From Tenggerimyces sp963762635 (GTDB taxonomy: Bacteria; Actinomycetota; Actinomycetes; Propionibacteriales; Actinopolymorphaceae): a DNA stretch of 64,000 nt. The DNA is taken from contig CAVXLQ010000023.1 of the NCBI GenBank assembly GCA_963762635.1, positions 186,001 to 250,000 on the forward strand. Reading direction: 5' to 3'. The position numbers and the translations under genes were made by a program. Shown piece by piece: positions 25,056 through 33,240 of the stretch (position 1 is its first letter; every line of letters begins with the position of its first letter). The notes below the pieces were generated by a model. It worked only from the letters and a program-made list of their open reading frames with translations. It had not been told where the DNA came from and ran no database searches.

Positions 25056-27386
25056 CTAGACGACCGCGCCTGAGCTGGAGCGCTGGGCCCGCTTTCGAGC
25101 CACCGACTCGGGCAGGCGCGACTTCACCCGAGGGGGACGCGAAGGCCACTTGCTCTGCAACGCGATGGCCAACGGAGGCGAGGTCAACCCGGAAGAGTAC
25201 GTACCCACCACCAGACCGACCAACAACGCCAAGGCGAAGTCGGTCAACGAGTCGCCGCCGAGAATCGTCAACGCTCCAAGGATGAACATCGCACCCAAGC
25301 CGGTGTTGATCGTTCGCGGCACAGTCTGCAACACGGCAGTGTTGGCGCTCTCGGCAAAAGGCACCTTCGGATGAGCCGCCCACAGCTCCCGGATCCGGTC
25401 GAACACCACGACGACGTCGTTCACCGAACGGCCGATGATCGTCAACGCCGCGGCCAGGAAGACACCGTCGATCGACTTCCCCAGCCAGGCGAACAGGCCG
25501 ACGACCAACACGATGTCGTGGAGCATCGTCAACATGGCCGCGACGCCGAACATCCATCTGAACCGAATAGCCAGATAGATCATCTGCGCCAACAGCGCCA
25601 CACCAAGCGCGATCAACGCCTTCAGCCGCAGCTCGTCGCCCAGCGACGGCCCGATCAACTCGTCCCGGATCTCCGACACGTCGCCGCCGACCTTCGACAG
25701 CTCCGCGCGGATCCGATCCTCGTCCTCGGGAGTCAGCTGCGACGTACGCACGGAGATGTTGTCGTTGTTCGACGTCTGCACCACGGCCCGCGGGAACCCG
25801 GCATCCGCCACGGCGGCACGCGCGTCGTTCACGTCGACCGCCCGAGACATCGAGTACTCGATCAGCCGTCCGCCGGTGAACTCCACGCCGAAGTTGAGGC
25901 CGCGGATCGCGATGCCGGCGATCGCCACCACCAACAACGCGGCCGAGATGCCGAGCCAGAGCTTGCTGCGCTTCATCAGGTTCGGGTTGCGCTCGGTGAG
26001 CCAGGTACGGACCCGCCCGATGTTCGCCAAGCCGGTAAGGCGCGGCCGCTTGATGATGAACGAACGGCGCACCGCCCACTCGACCAGCACCCGGGAGATG
26101 ATCAGTGCCGAGACCATCGACGCGAGCACACCCACGGTCAGCGTGACGCCGAACCCTCGCACCGCGCCCGAGGCGAGGAAGAACAGCAGACCGGCCGACA
26201 GCAACGTGGTCACGTTCGAGTCGATGATCGCCGACCAGGCGCCCTGGAACCCACGGGGCACGGCAGCAGCCAACCCGCGTTTGGGCGAGGCCGCGTACTC
26301 CTCCCGCGCTCGTTCGAACACCAGCACGTTCGCGTCGATCGCCATACCGATCGCGAGCACGAAGCCCGCCAGGCCAGGCAACGTCAACGTCGCGTTCAAG
26401 GCGACGAGAACGGCGTACGAGATCAGTGCGTAGCAAGCAAGAGCGACCGTCGCGAGGAAGCCGACGAGCCGGTACACGACGATGATGAACAACCCGGTGA
26501 GGAGAAGACCGATGATGCCGGCCTTCGCGCTCGCCTCGATCGCTTCCTCGCCGAGCGTCGGGCCGACGGTCCGCTGCTCGATGACCTCGACGGGAACGGG
26601 CAGCGCGCCGCCCTTGATCAGCGTGCCGAGCTCCTGCGCCGACTGCTGGTCGAAGTCGCCGGTGATCTGGGTCTGGCCGCCGGTCATGCCGACGTTGCAG
26701 ACGACCTCCTGCACGACCTGCGGCGAGGAGATCACGTCGTTGTCGAGCACGATCGCGACGCGGCGAGTCGGGTCACCGGGCTGGGCGCAGGCGGCCTTTG
26801 CCGTGAGGTTCTTCCACTTCGTTCCGCCGGGCCCGCTGAAGTCGACGTTGACGAACCAGCTCAAGCCCTGCTGCGGGTCGTACCCACCGGAGGCGTCGGT
26901 GACGTCCTCACCGGTCAGCACCGCCGGGCCGATCTTGATCGGCTGCCCGGACTCGTCGTTGATCACCCGTTCCTTGGTCGGGTCCGCGGCCTTCGTCGCC
27001 GACGGGGAGGGCGTCGGCGTGGCCGGCGGCGCCTCGGCGCCGAGAACGGGGTGGAACGTGAGCTGCGCGGTCCGGCCGATCACCTCGACCGCTTCGCGCG
27101 GGTCCTGGACGCCGGGCAGCTCGATGATGATGCGGCGTTCGCCGGAGCGACTGACGTTGGCCTCGGCGACGCCGAGGGAGTCGACGCGCCGGTTGAGCAC
27201 GCCGATCGCGCGGTCGGTCGACTCGGCGTTCGCCTTCGTGGTGGGGCTGTCGGATGTTTCGAGGACGATCTGGGTACCGCCGCGCAGGTCGAGGCCGAGC
27301 TTGGCGGGCGTACTGACGGCGAAGAACAAGGCCACGCCGAGAATGACGAACGTCAGTAAGGCGCGGATGATGGGTGCACGAGACAC
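25056..27386 (-). CDS. secDF: protein translocase SecDF, fused
   Basis: This is a 776-residue fusion of SecD and SecF, which use the proton-motive force to pull secreted proteins through SecYEG. The first helix is IRALLTFVILGVALFFAVS, followed by KLGLDLRGGTQIVLE (SecD motif D1) and the large P1 exterior loop. Six helices end the SecD part, including FVLAIGMAIDANVLVFERAREE. The SecF part begins near residue 455 with KLWLGISAALLVVAI and GLNFGVEFTGGRLIEY (SecF motif), then VFLAAALTIIGRSVNDVVVVFDRIRE. Separate secD and secF are more usual in actinobacteria, so this may be an extra copy. GTG 27384-27386 is preceded by GGAGG. Confidence 0.95.
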   Translation of the reverse strand: MSRAPIIRALLTFVILGVALFFAVSTPAKLGLDLRGGTQIVLETSDSPTTKANAESTDRAIGVLNRRVDSLGVAEANVSRSGERRIIIELPGVQDPREAVEVIGRTAQLTFHPVLGAEAPPATPTPSPSATKAADPTKERVINDESGQPIKIGPAVLTGEDVTDASGGYDPQQGLSWFVNVDFSGPGGTKWKNLTAKAACAQPGDPTRRVAIVLDNDVISSPQVVQEVVCNVGMTGGQTQITGDFDQQSAQELGTLIKGGALPVPVEVIEQRTVGPTLGEEAIEASAKAGIIGLLLTGLFIIVVYRLVGFLATVALACYALISYAVLVALNATLTLPGLAGFVLAIGMAIDANVLVFERAREEYAASPKRGLAAAVPRGFQGAWSAIIDSNVTTLLSAGLLFFLASGAVRGFGVTLTVGVLASMVSALIISRVLVEWAVRRSFIIKRPRLTGLANIGRVRTWLTERNPNLMKRSKLWLGISAALLVVAIAGIAIRGLNFGVEFTGGRLIEYSMSRAVDVNDARAAVADAGFPRAVVQTSNNDNISVRTSQLTPEDEDRIRAELSKVGGDVSEIRDELIGPSLGDELRLKALIALGVALLAQMIYLAIRFRWMFGVAAMLTMLHDIVLVVGLFAWLGKSIDGVFLAAALTIIGRSVNDVVVVFDRIRELWAAHPKVPFAESANTAVLQTVPRTINTGLGAMFILGALTILGGDSLTDFALALLVGLVVGTYSSGLTSPPLAIALQSKWPSRPPRVKSRLPESVARKRAQRSSSGAVV

Positions 27387-27458
27387 AATGCCTCCGATGG
27401 GCGCTCGGTGCGTGAGTAGGGTCCGCGTGCGCCCAAGGGACCGAGGGGAAGTGGCAGC

Positions 27459-27824
27459 TCAGGCGCGGTGTGCGCCCGGCGGCCCTCGTACGTTCTCGCC
27501 TCTGTCGTTCGTGCCCGCGGGCCGCGAGACGGCCGCGGCGGGCTCGGGGAGGTAGGCGGTCGGCCGGTCGAGCGTCCAGTCGCTCGCGACCAGGCCGATC
27601 GGGACGATGCGGTGCTGCTTGGCCGAGGTCTTGCTCGCGAGCGCGACGGCGATCGGAGCCTTGGACTCGACGAGGGAGCCGCGGCTGCTCTGGCCCGACG
27701 AGGCGGAGAACGTCTGCACCCGAACGGTCGACGTCGGCTGCTGAGCGCTGGCCGCCCCGTGGCCGAGGCCGACGATCGCGGCGACGAGCCCGAGGGTCCA
27801 CGCGAGCGCGGCGCGAACGCGCAT
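27459..27824 (-). CDS. small secreted protein of unknown function
   Basis: This is a 121-residue protein with a clear Sec signal: basic MRVRAALAWTL, hydrophobic LGLVAAIVGLGHG, then the AASAQ cleavage site near residue 27. The mature part (STVRVQTFSASSGQSSRGSLVESKAPIAVALASKTSAKQHRIVPIG) is serine-rich and has no recognised domain or cysteines. It lies 72 bp upstream of secDF on the same strand and could be cotranscribed with it. I do not recognise a family. Confidence 0.6.
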   Translation of the reverse strand: MRVRAALAWTLGLVAAIVGLGHGAASAQQPTSTVRVQTFSASSGQSSRGSLVESKAPIAVALASKTSAKQHRIVPIGLVASDWTLDRPTAYLPEPAAAVSRPAGTNDRGENVRGPPGAHRA

Positions 27825-27870
27825 CTCGTACCCTCCCCGCTGGTCGGCCTGCCTTCGAGCGGGGCTCAGT

Positions 27871-28192
27871 CTAAATGGTGGGCGTCTCGGTGTCCTTGGC
27901 CGGAAGCCGAACGACCGCCTGCCCCTGGTCGAGATCGATCTTGGTCCGCGGCGGCGCGCCGTCCTCCTTGCGCGGCGGGCATGATCGCCTCGTGCTCGCG
28001 CTGTTTGGTCAGGTGCATCCGATTCTGGTTGAAGATCGGGTCGATCTGCTCGAGCCCGAGCGAGATCATCTGCGCACCCTTGCCCTCCGGGCGGTGCTTC
28101 TGCAGGGCGTTACTGAGCACCGGGAACAGCGCGACCGCGGACGCCGTACCCACCAGCGACAAGACGACAGGCAGGATCCACCCCAGGCTCAT
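27871..28192 (-). CDS. membrane-anchored small protein, probably frameshifted near its C-terminus
   Basis: MSLGWILPVVLSLVGTASAVALFPVLSNALQ is a single N-terminal membrane helix, followed by a polar stretch (GLEQIDPIFNQNRMHLTKQREHEAI). After this, the continuing frame gives a low-complexity Arg/Gly/Ala tail (stop at 27866). A +1 shift near 27982 gives the more natural ending KEDGAPPRTKIDLDQGQAVVRLPAKDTETPTI and a stop at 27871. Dropping one base (the A of ATGC, or one C after it) joins the two. The family is unknown; it is divergent from menB. Confidence 0.55.
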
Positions 28193-28278
28193 ACCTGTAG
28201 ATACGACTCGGCGGACCGGAAAGGTTGCGTGCCGGCGATACTTCCTCGGTAGCCCATTCCACGGAGGATGCAGAACCG

Positions 28279-29190
28279 ATGCCGACGCCAGGTGTGTCCG
28301 AGCTGTTCGACCCGGCCGCGTGGAAGCCGGTCGACGGCTTCGACTTCAGCGAGATCACCTACCACCGCGCGGTCGATCAGGGAACCGTCCGGATCGCGTT
28401 CGATCGTCCGGAGGTACGGAACGCGTTCCGCCCGCACACGGTCGACGAGCTGCACCAGGCGCTCGAGCACGCGCGCATCACCTCCGACGTCGGCTGCGTG
28501 CTGCTGACCGGGAACGGGCCGTCGCCGAAGGACGGCGGTTGGGCGTTCTGCTCCGGTGGTGACCAGCGCATCCGCGGCAAGGCCGGCTACCAGTACGCCG
28601 ACGGCGAGACCGCCGAAACGGTGGACAAGGCGAAGCTGGCGCGGCTGCACATTCTCGAATGCCAGCGGCTGATTCGCTTCATGCCGAAGGTCGTCATCTG
28701 CGTCGTGCCGGGCTGGGCGGCCGGTGGCGGGCACAGCCTGCACGTGGTCAGCGACCTCACGCTCGCGAGCGCCGAGCACGCCCGCTTCAAGCAGACCGAC
28801 GCGGACGTCGCCAGCTTCGACGGCGGGTACGGGTCGGCGTACCTTGCCCGCCAGGTCGGGCAGAAGTTCGCGCGCGAGATCTTCTTCCTGGGTGCGGAGT
28901 ACGACGCCGAGCAGGCACACCGGATGGGCATGGTGAACGCGGTCGTCCCGCATGCCGAGCTGGAACGGGTCGCGCTGGAGTGGGGCCGCAAGATCAACGA
29001 GAAGAGCCCGACCGCGATCCGGATGCTGAAGTACGCGTTCAACCTGATCGACGACGGGCTCGTGGGCCAGCAGATGTTCGCCGGTGAGGCGACCCGGTTG
29101 GCGTACATGACCGACGAGGCAGCCGAGGGTCGGGACGCGTTCCTCGAGAAGCGCGCGCCCGATTGGTCAGGCTTTCCTCACTACTACTGA
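28279..29190 (+). CDS. menB: 1,4-dihydroxy-2-naphthoyl-CoA synthase
   Basis: MenB closes the second ring in menaquinone synthesis, converting o-succinylbenzoyl-CoA to 1,4-dihydroxy-2-naphthoyl-CoA. The 303-residue protein shows ITYHRAVDQGTVRIAFDRPEVRNAFRPHTVDEL, WAFCSGGDQRIRG (CoA oxyanion loop), VVPGWAAGGGHSLHVVSDLTLAS and DVASFDGGYGSAYLARQVG, all MenB-specific rather than general crotonase motifs; it ends SGFPHYY as MenB proteins do. Start ATG 28279. No other men gene is in the window. The 160 bp after it hold only the promoter side of the next gene. Confidence 0.96.
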   Translation: MPTPGVSELFDPAAWKPVDGFDFSEITYHRAVDQGTVRIAFDRPEVRNAFRPHTVDELHQALEHARITSDVGCVLLTGNGPSPKDGGWAFCSGGDQRIRGKAGYQYADGETAETVDKAKLARLHILECQRLIRFMPKVVICVVPGWAAGGGHSLHVVSDLTLASAEHARFKQTDADVASFDGGYGSAYLARQVGQKFAREIFFLGAEYDAEQAHRMGMVNAVVPHAELERVALEWGRKINEKSPTAIRMLKYAFNLIDDGLVGQQMFAGEATRLAYMTDEAAEGRDAFLEKRAPDWSGFPHYY

Positions 29191-29350
29191 AAAGCGCCTA
29201 TTTGGGCACTCTGAGTAGTACTTTGCCGAATGCCGTCACCTAGCGTACTTAGGCCTTGACGGTCCGATATCGGAGCCTTCATCCTTGCCGGCGAGCCATT
29301 TCTGTGACCTCTCGTCAACGGACTGTATCCAACCCAAGGAGTTCTGCCCG

Positions 29351-31294
29351 ATGCGACCGGTTCGTCTGGTCCTCCCTGGTGTGTTGGTCAGCGTCGCGCT
29401 CGTCACGGCGACCTTCGCGCCCGGCGCTTCCGCCGCACCGACCCGCGACAACGAGCCGGCCCGATCGGCTTCCTCGACCTCGGAAAGCGCCATCCCGCCA
29501 GCCGGGATGCCGCATCGGGTCGTCAAGGACGGCATGACGCAGCCCGTCTTCTCGTTCGCGGAGTCGATCAAGGAGACCGTGTTCATCGAGACCAAGGTCG
29601 ACAGCGACAACGACGGCAAGCGCGATCGCGTGGCCGCGTACGTCCATCGGCCTCGGGAGACGAACGAGGGCCTGAAGGTCGCGACCATCGTCGAGGGCAG
29701 CCCGTACCCGGGCGGCCTGCTCGACGTCCCGTACCACCCCGTCGACGTCACGACCGGACAGCCGACGCTCGCTCCGTGGACGCCGCCAGCGGACATCGAG
29801 CCCTCGATCCACTACGAGCCGATCTACTACGACAACTACTTCGTGCCGCGCGGCTACGCGGTGGTCGTCGCCAACACGCTCGGCACGGGTGAGTCCGACG
29901 GGTGCCCCACGGCGATCGGGCCGAACGAGACCGCGGGCATGGTGGCGGTGATCGACTGGCTGGCCGGACGGGCGAACGCGTATGGCAAGGACGGTAAGAA
30001 GATCAAGGCGTCCTGGTCGACCGGCGCGGTCGCGATGGCGGGCAAGTCCTACGATGGCACGCTCCCGCTCGCGGCGGCGGGCACAGGCGTCAAGGGGCTG
30101 AAGACGGTCGTGTCCGTCTCGGGCTTGTCGAGCTGGTACGACTACTACCGGGCAAACGGTGCGGTGATGTCGCCCGATGGCTTCGTTGGCGAGGACGCGG
30201 ACCTGCATGCCAAGTTCGTCTTGACGCGGCGGCATGCGGAGGTCTGTGCGCCGGTGATGCGCGAGCTCGAACGTGGGATGGATCGAGGCTCGGGCGACTA
30301 CAACGCCTTCTGGGAACAGCGAAACTTTCTTCGCGTCGTGCCGAAGTTCAACGTCAGCGTGTTGATGACGGCCGGCCTGAACGACTGGAACGTGAAGCCG
30401 CAGCAGTTCTCGCAGCTGTGGGCCGCCCTGAAGGCGAACAACATCCCGCGCAAGCTGTGGTTGCACCAGGGTGCGCACGACGACCCGGTCGACGTGCGTC
30501 GTCAAGTCTGGCTTGACACGGTGAACAAGTGGTTCGACTACTGGCTCTACGGGGTCCAGAACGGGATCATGAAGCAGCCCAAGGTCGACCTGGAGACGGC
30601 GCCGGGTACATGGACGACGCAGTCGGACTGGCCGGCGGCGGCGCCGAAGAAGAGCGGTGCCAAGTCGTTGGCGTTCGCTCCCTCGCGTGCGGCCGAGGCC
30701 AAGCGCGGCCGCGCGTCGCTGCTGTGGTTCGACGACGCTCCGGCTCGCCCGGCCGCGGAACTGATCCAGAGCCCCGAGGAGACCGACCCGAACCGCATCC
30801 TCTACCTCACCCCGCCGCTGCCGCAGTCGTTCCGGCTGTCGGGGACGCCCAGGGTGAGCGTGAAGGCGGCGATGAAGGGACAGTCGCCGTACCTGACCGC
30901 GCTGCTGGTGGACTACGGGATCGACGAGCGGGTGCAGAAGCTCGCGAAGACCGGCGCGACGTGGTGCTTCGCGGAGAGCCTGCCGGACAACCCTGGATGC
31001 CGTACGACGAAGGAGTACGTGACCGCGACGACGCCTTTCAAGATCGTCACCCGCGGCTGGATCGACGTACGCAACCGGTCATCGCTGAAGACGAGCGAGC
31101 CGATCACGCCCGGCACGATGTACCCGCTGAGCTGGAACCTGCAGCCGGTCGACTACGTGATCAAGCCCAACCACCGCCTCGGCGTCGTCCTGCTGGCGAC
31201 GGACCACGACTACACGCTGCGGTACCCGGCCGGAACGAGAGTCGGCGTCGAGATCACCGCCAGCTCGGTGCAGCTCCCGATCGTGACCCCTTAG
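29351..31294 (+). CDS. secreted CocE/X-Pro dipeptidyl-peptidase family hydrolase
   Basis: This is a 647-residue exported serine hydrolase. The signal peptide is MRPVRLVLPGVLVSVALVTATFAPGASA (cleavage near residue 28). The catalytic domain has MAGKSYDGTLPLAAA (nucleophile Ser, GxSxxG type), LMTAGLNDWNVKPQQ (Asp) and LWLHQGAHDDP (His). The C-terminal jelly-roll (PQSFRLSGTPRVSVKAAMKG ... YPLSWNLQPVDYVIKPNHRLGVVLLATDHD) is the X-Pro/CocE C-terminal domain. It probably hydrolyses proline-containing peptides or esters outside the cell. AAGGAG (29337-29342) precedes ATG 29351. Confidence 0.93.
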   Translation: MRPVRLVLPGVLVSVALVTATFAPGASAAPTRDNEPARSASSTSESAIPPAGMPHRVVKDGMTQPVFSFAESIKETVFIETKVDSDNDGKRDRVAAYVHRPRETNEGLKVATIVEGSPYPGGLLDVPYHPVDVTTGQPTLAPWTPPADIEPSIHYEPIYYDNYFVPRGYAVVVANTLGTGESDGCPTAIGPNETAGMVAVIDWLAGRANAYGKDGKKIKASWSTGAVAMAGKSYDGTLPLAAAGTGVKGLKTVVSVSGLSSWYDYYRANGAVMSPDGFVGEDADLHAKFVLTRRHAEVCAPVMRELERGMDRGSGDYNAFWEQRNFLRVVPKFNVSVLMTAGLNDWNVKPQQFSQLWAALKANNIPRKLWLHQGAHDDPVDVRRQVWLDTVNKWFDYWLYGVQNGIMKQPKVDLETAPGTWTTQSDWPAAAPKKSGAKSLAFAPSRAAEAKRGRASLLWFDDAPARPAAELIQSPEETDPNRILYLTPPLPQSFRLSGTPRVSVKAAMKGQSPYLTALLVDYGIDERVQKLAKTGATWCFAESLPDNPGCRTTKEYVTATTPFKIVTRGWIDVRNRSSLKTSEPITPGTMYPLSWNLQPVDYVIKPNHRLGVVLLATDHDYTLRYPAGTRVGVEITASSVQLPIVTP

Positions 31295-31314
31295 GAGATG
31301 CTGGACAAGGTCGG

Positions 31315-31725
31315 CTAGCCCCGTAGCGCGACGACCGCATCGACCTCGACCAGGAAGCCGGGCCGGAACAGGCCGGCGACCTGGATCAACGTGCTCGCGG
31401 GCGTCGGCGCGTCACCGAGGACGGCATCGCGCGCGTCCCGTACGTCCTGGATCCGCGACACGTCGAGCAGGTACCAGTTGAACCGCACCACGTCCGACCA
31501 GGTCGCGCCCAGGGCGGTGAGGACGTTGCCGAGGTTGCGTAGCGCCTGCTCGGTCTGTGCGCGCAAATCGCCCTCGCCGACCAGCTGGCCGTCCTCGCTC
31601 AGGGCGACCTGCCCGGAGACGAACGCGAGCTGGCCCGTCGTCGTGACGGCGTGGGCGTAGCGAAGACCCGGCGCCACGCCGGGCACGGAGTCAAGGCGAT
31701 CGACAATCGGCATGAGTTCGATCAT
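31315..31725 (-). CDS. RidA family (YjgF/YER057c/UK114) protein
   Basis: This protein of about 136 residues belongs to the reactive intermediate deaminase family, which hydrolyses enamine/imine products of PLP enzymes. RYAHAVTTTGQLAFVSGQVALSEDGQLVGEGDLRAQTEQALRNLGNVLTALGATWSDVVRFNWYLLDVS, and the ending FRPGFLVEVDAVVAL, are characteristic. The Arg of the canonical RidA active site (xRxP motif) is absent from PTPASTLIQVAGL, suggesting a non-archetypal subgroup. Start could be ATG 31725 or ATG 31713; neither has a strong ribosome site. Confidence 0.87.
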   Translation of the reverse strand: MIELMPIVDRLDSVPGVAPGLRYAHAVTTTGQLAFVSGQVALSEDGQLVGEGDLRAQTEQALRNLGNVLTALGATWSDVVRFNWYLLDVSRIQDVRDARDAVLGDAPTPASTLIQVAGLFRPGFLVEVDAVVALRG

Positions 31726-31807
31726 GCCCGCCGGGTTCTGGGGTGGACAAACGATAGATTCGCATCGTCCCCATGCCGGACCCACATGGCTAGATCATCG
31801 AGGGCGA

Positions 31808-32134
31808 ATGGATCGCTACCAGTACCTGCTGCTGATGGCCGCCTGCGTGGCGATCACCCTGCCGCTCGAGCTCGTCCTCGGCGCGCGCGTCTACCGCCGA
31901 CCGCGGCGGCTGGTCATCGTGCTGCTCGTCGTCGTCGCGATCTTCCTGGTGTGGGACGCGATCGCGATCGCCCGCGACCATTGGCAGTACAGCGAACGAT
32001 TCACGACCGGCTGGGTGTTGCCGTTCGGCATCCCGATCGAGGAGCTCGCGTTCTTCGTCGTGATCCCGCTGTGCACCTTGCTGACGTATGAGGCCGTCAA
32101 CGCCCTGCTGCGCAAGGGGCGTGACCGTGCCTGA
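31808..32134 (+). CDS. crtYc: lycopene cyclase domain protein, small subunit c
   Basis: This is a 108-residue integral membrane protein with three helices. The lycopene cyclase domain signature appears at YRRPRRLVIVLLVVVAIFLVWDAIAIARDHWQYS and GWVLPFGIPIEELAFFVVIPLCTLLTYEAV (PIEE motif). Actinobacteria use heterodimers of two such small proteins (CrtYc/CrtYd, CrtYe/Yf, LbtA/LbtB) to cyclise lycopene or its C50 derivatives. It overlaps the next gene by 8 bp. Which ring (beta or epsilon, C40 or C50) is made cannot be told. Confidence 0.9.
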   Translation: MDRYQYLLLMAACVAITLPLELVLGARVYRRPRRLVIVLLVVVAIFLVWDAIAIARDHWQYSERFTTGWVLPFGIPIEELAFFVVIPLCTLLTYEAVNALLRKGRDRA

Positions 32135-32474
32135 GTACACTGTCGCCGCCGCGGGTTCGATTCTCGTCGTCGTCCTGCTCGAGCTCCTGCTGCTCAGGAC
32201 GAGGCTTTTCACCAAGGCGAGCTACTGGATCACGATCGCGATCGTGTGGTTCTTCCAGATTCTCGTCGACGGCTGGCTGACGAAGCTCGACGCGCCGATC
32301 GTCACGTACACACGCGAGCAGTTCAGCGGCATCCGCTTCCCGTGGGACATCCCGATCGAGGACTTCGCGTTCGGTTTCAGCCTCGCGACGCTCACCTTGC
32401 TGCTGTGGGAGAAAGCAGCGAACGGGCGGCGACCCACAGCTTCTCCGCGCTCGGCACGCGAGCGCGACGCGTGA
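32127..32474 (+). CDS. crtYd: lycopene cyclase domain protein, small subunit d
   Basis: This is the 115-residue partner of CrtYc with three membrane helices: YTVAAAGSILVVVLLELLLLRTRL, ASYWITIAIVWFFQILVDGWLT, and IPIEDFAFGFSLATLTLLLWE (PIEDF motif). The GTG at 32127 is favoured since AAGGGG lies 7 bp before it; GTG 32121 is an alternative. The C-terminal ANGRRPTASPRSARERDA lies outside the domain. Its last 83 bp are antisense to the end of crtB. Confidence 0.88.
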   Translation: MPEYTVAAAGSILVVVLLELLLLRTRLFTKASYWITIAIVWFFQILVDGWLTKLDAPIVTYTREQFSGIRFPWDIPIEDFAFGFSLATLTLLLWEKAANGRRPTASPRSARERDA

Positions 32475-33240
32475 ACACGTCGTAGTCGTTCGCCTCGATC
32501 CGTTCCAGGATGCGCGAGTAGAGGATCCGCGCGGTGGCCACGCACCTCGCCGAACGCCCCGGCAGGAGCGGAATCCCCTTGTCCGCTTCGCGATAGATGG
32601 CGCGCGTACGTTCGATCTCGTACCTCATCAGGTCCCGCCACGCGTCGTCGACCTGGCGTGAGTGCGGGTCGGCGCCGAAGCGGTCGAGGTCCTCCTGCGG
32701 AAGGTAGACGCGGCCACGGTCGAGGTCCTCGCCGACGTCGCGGAGGAAGTTCGTGAGCTGGAACGCAATGCCCAACTGACGCGAAGGCTCGAACGCTTCG
32801 GTCGACAACGGATGCAGGACCGGCAGCATCATTTCGCCAATGACGGCTGCCGATCCGTCCATGTAGGCGACGAGGTCGTCCCAGGTCGCGTAGGTCGTCG
32901 TGGTCAGGTCCATCGTCATCGAACGCAGGAACCGGTCGAAGCACTCCGGGTCGATCGCCAGCTCACGGGCGCTGTGAACGACGGCGGCCAGCAGCGGATG
33001 CGACGACGTGCCGGCCGCGAGATCGGAACGGAATCGCTCCCCAAAGTCGGCGAGTGCCCTCGCCGCCGGACTGTCCCCGGCCTCGTCCACGATGTCGTCG
33101 GCGACCCGGCAGAACGCGTAGATCGCGAACACGTGCTGCCGATCGCTCTGGGGCAGCAGGTAGGCGGCGGTGGAGTACGTTTTCCCATGCCTGCGGGCGA
33201 TTTTGGCGCACAGAAGGTACGACTCCTGCAGCGAGGTCAC
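32392..33240 (-). CDS. crtB: phytoene synthase
   Basis: This is a 282-residue squalene/phytoene synthase family enzyme joining two GGPP molecules to phytoene. AFCRVADDIVDEAGD is the first Asp-rich motif (DxxxD) and NFLRDVGEDLDRGRVYLPQEDLDRFG the second. IAFQLTNFL and AFCR are family marks. The GTG start overlaps the crtI stop (GTGA), so it is coupled in the order monooxygenase, crtI, crtB. crtE for GGPP is not in the window. Confidence 0.95.
   Translation of the reverse strand: MTSLQESYLLCAKIARRHGKTYSTAAYLLPQSDRQHVFAIYAFCRVADDIVDEAGDSPAARALADFGERFRSDLAAGTSSHPLLAAVVHSARELAIDPECFDRFLRSMTMDLTTTTYATWDDLVAYMDGSAAVIGEMMLPVLHPLSTEAFEPSRQLGIAFQLTNFLRDVGEDLDRGRVYLPQEDLDRFGADPHSRQVDDAWRDLMRYEIERTRAIYREADKGIPLLPGRSARCVATARILYSRILERIEANDYDVFTRRARVPSAEKLWVAARSLLSPTAAR

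Noticed and set aside
29191..29350. Riboswitch or attenuator before the secreted CocE-type hydrolase
   Set aside because: No convincing stem-loop set or known aptamer pattern; only an AAGGAG ribosome site is clear.
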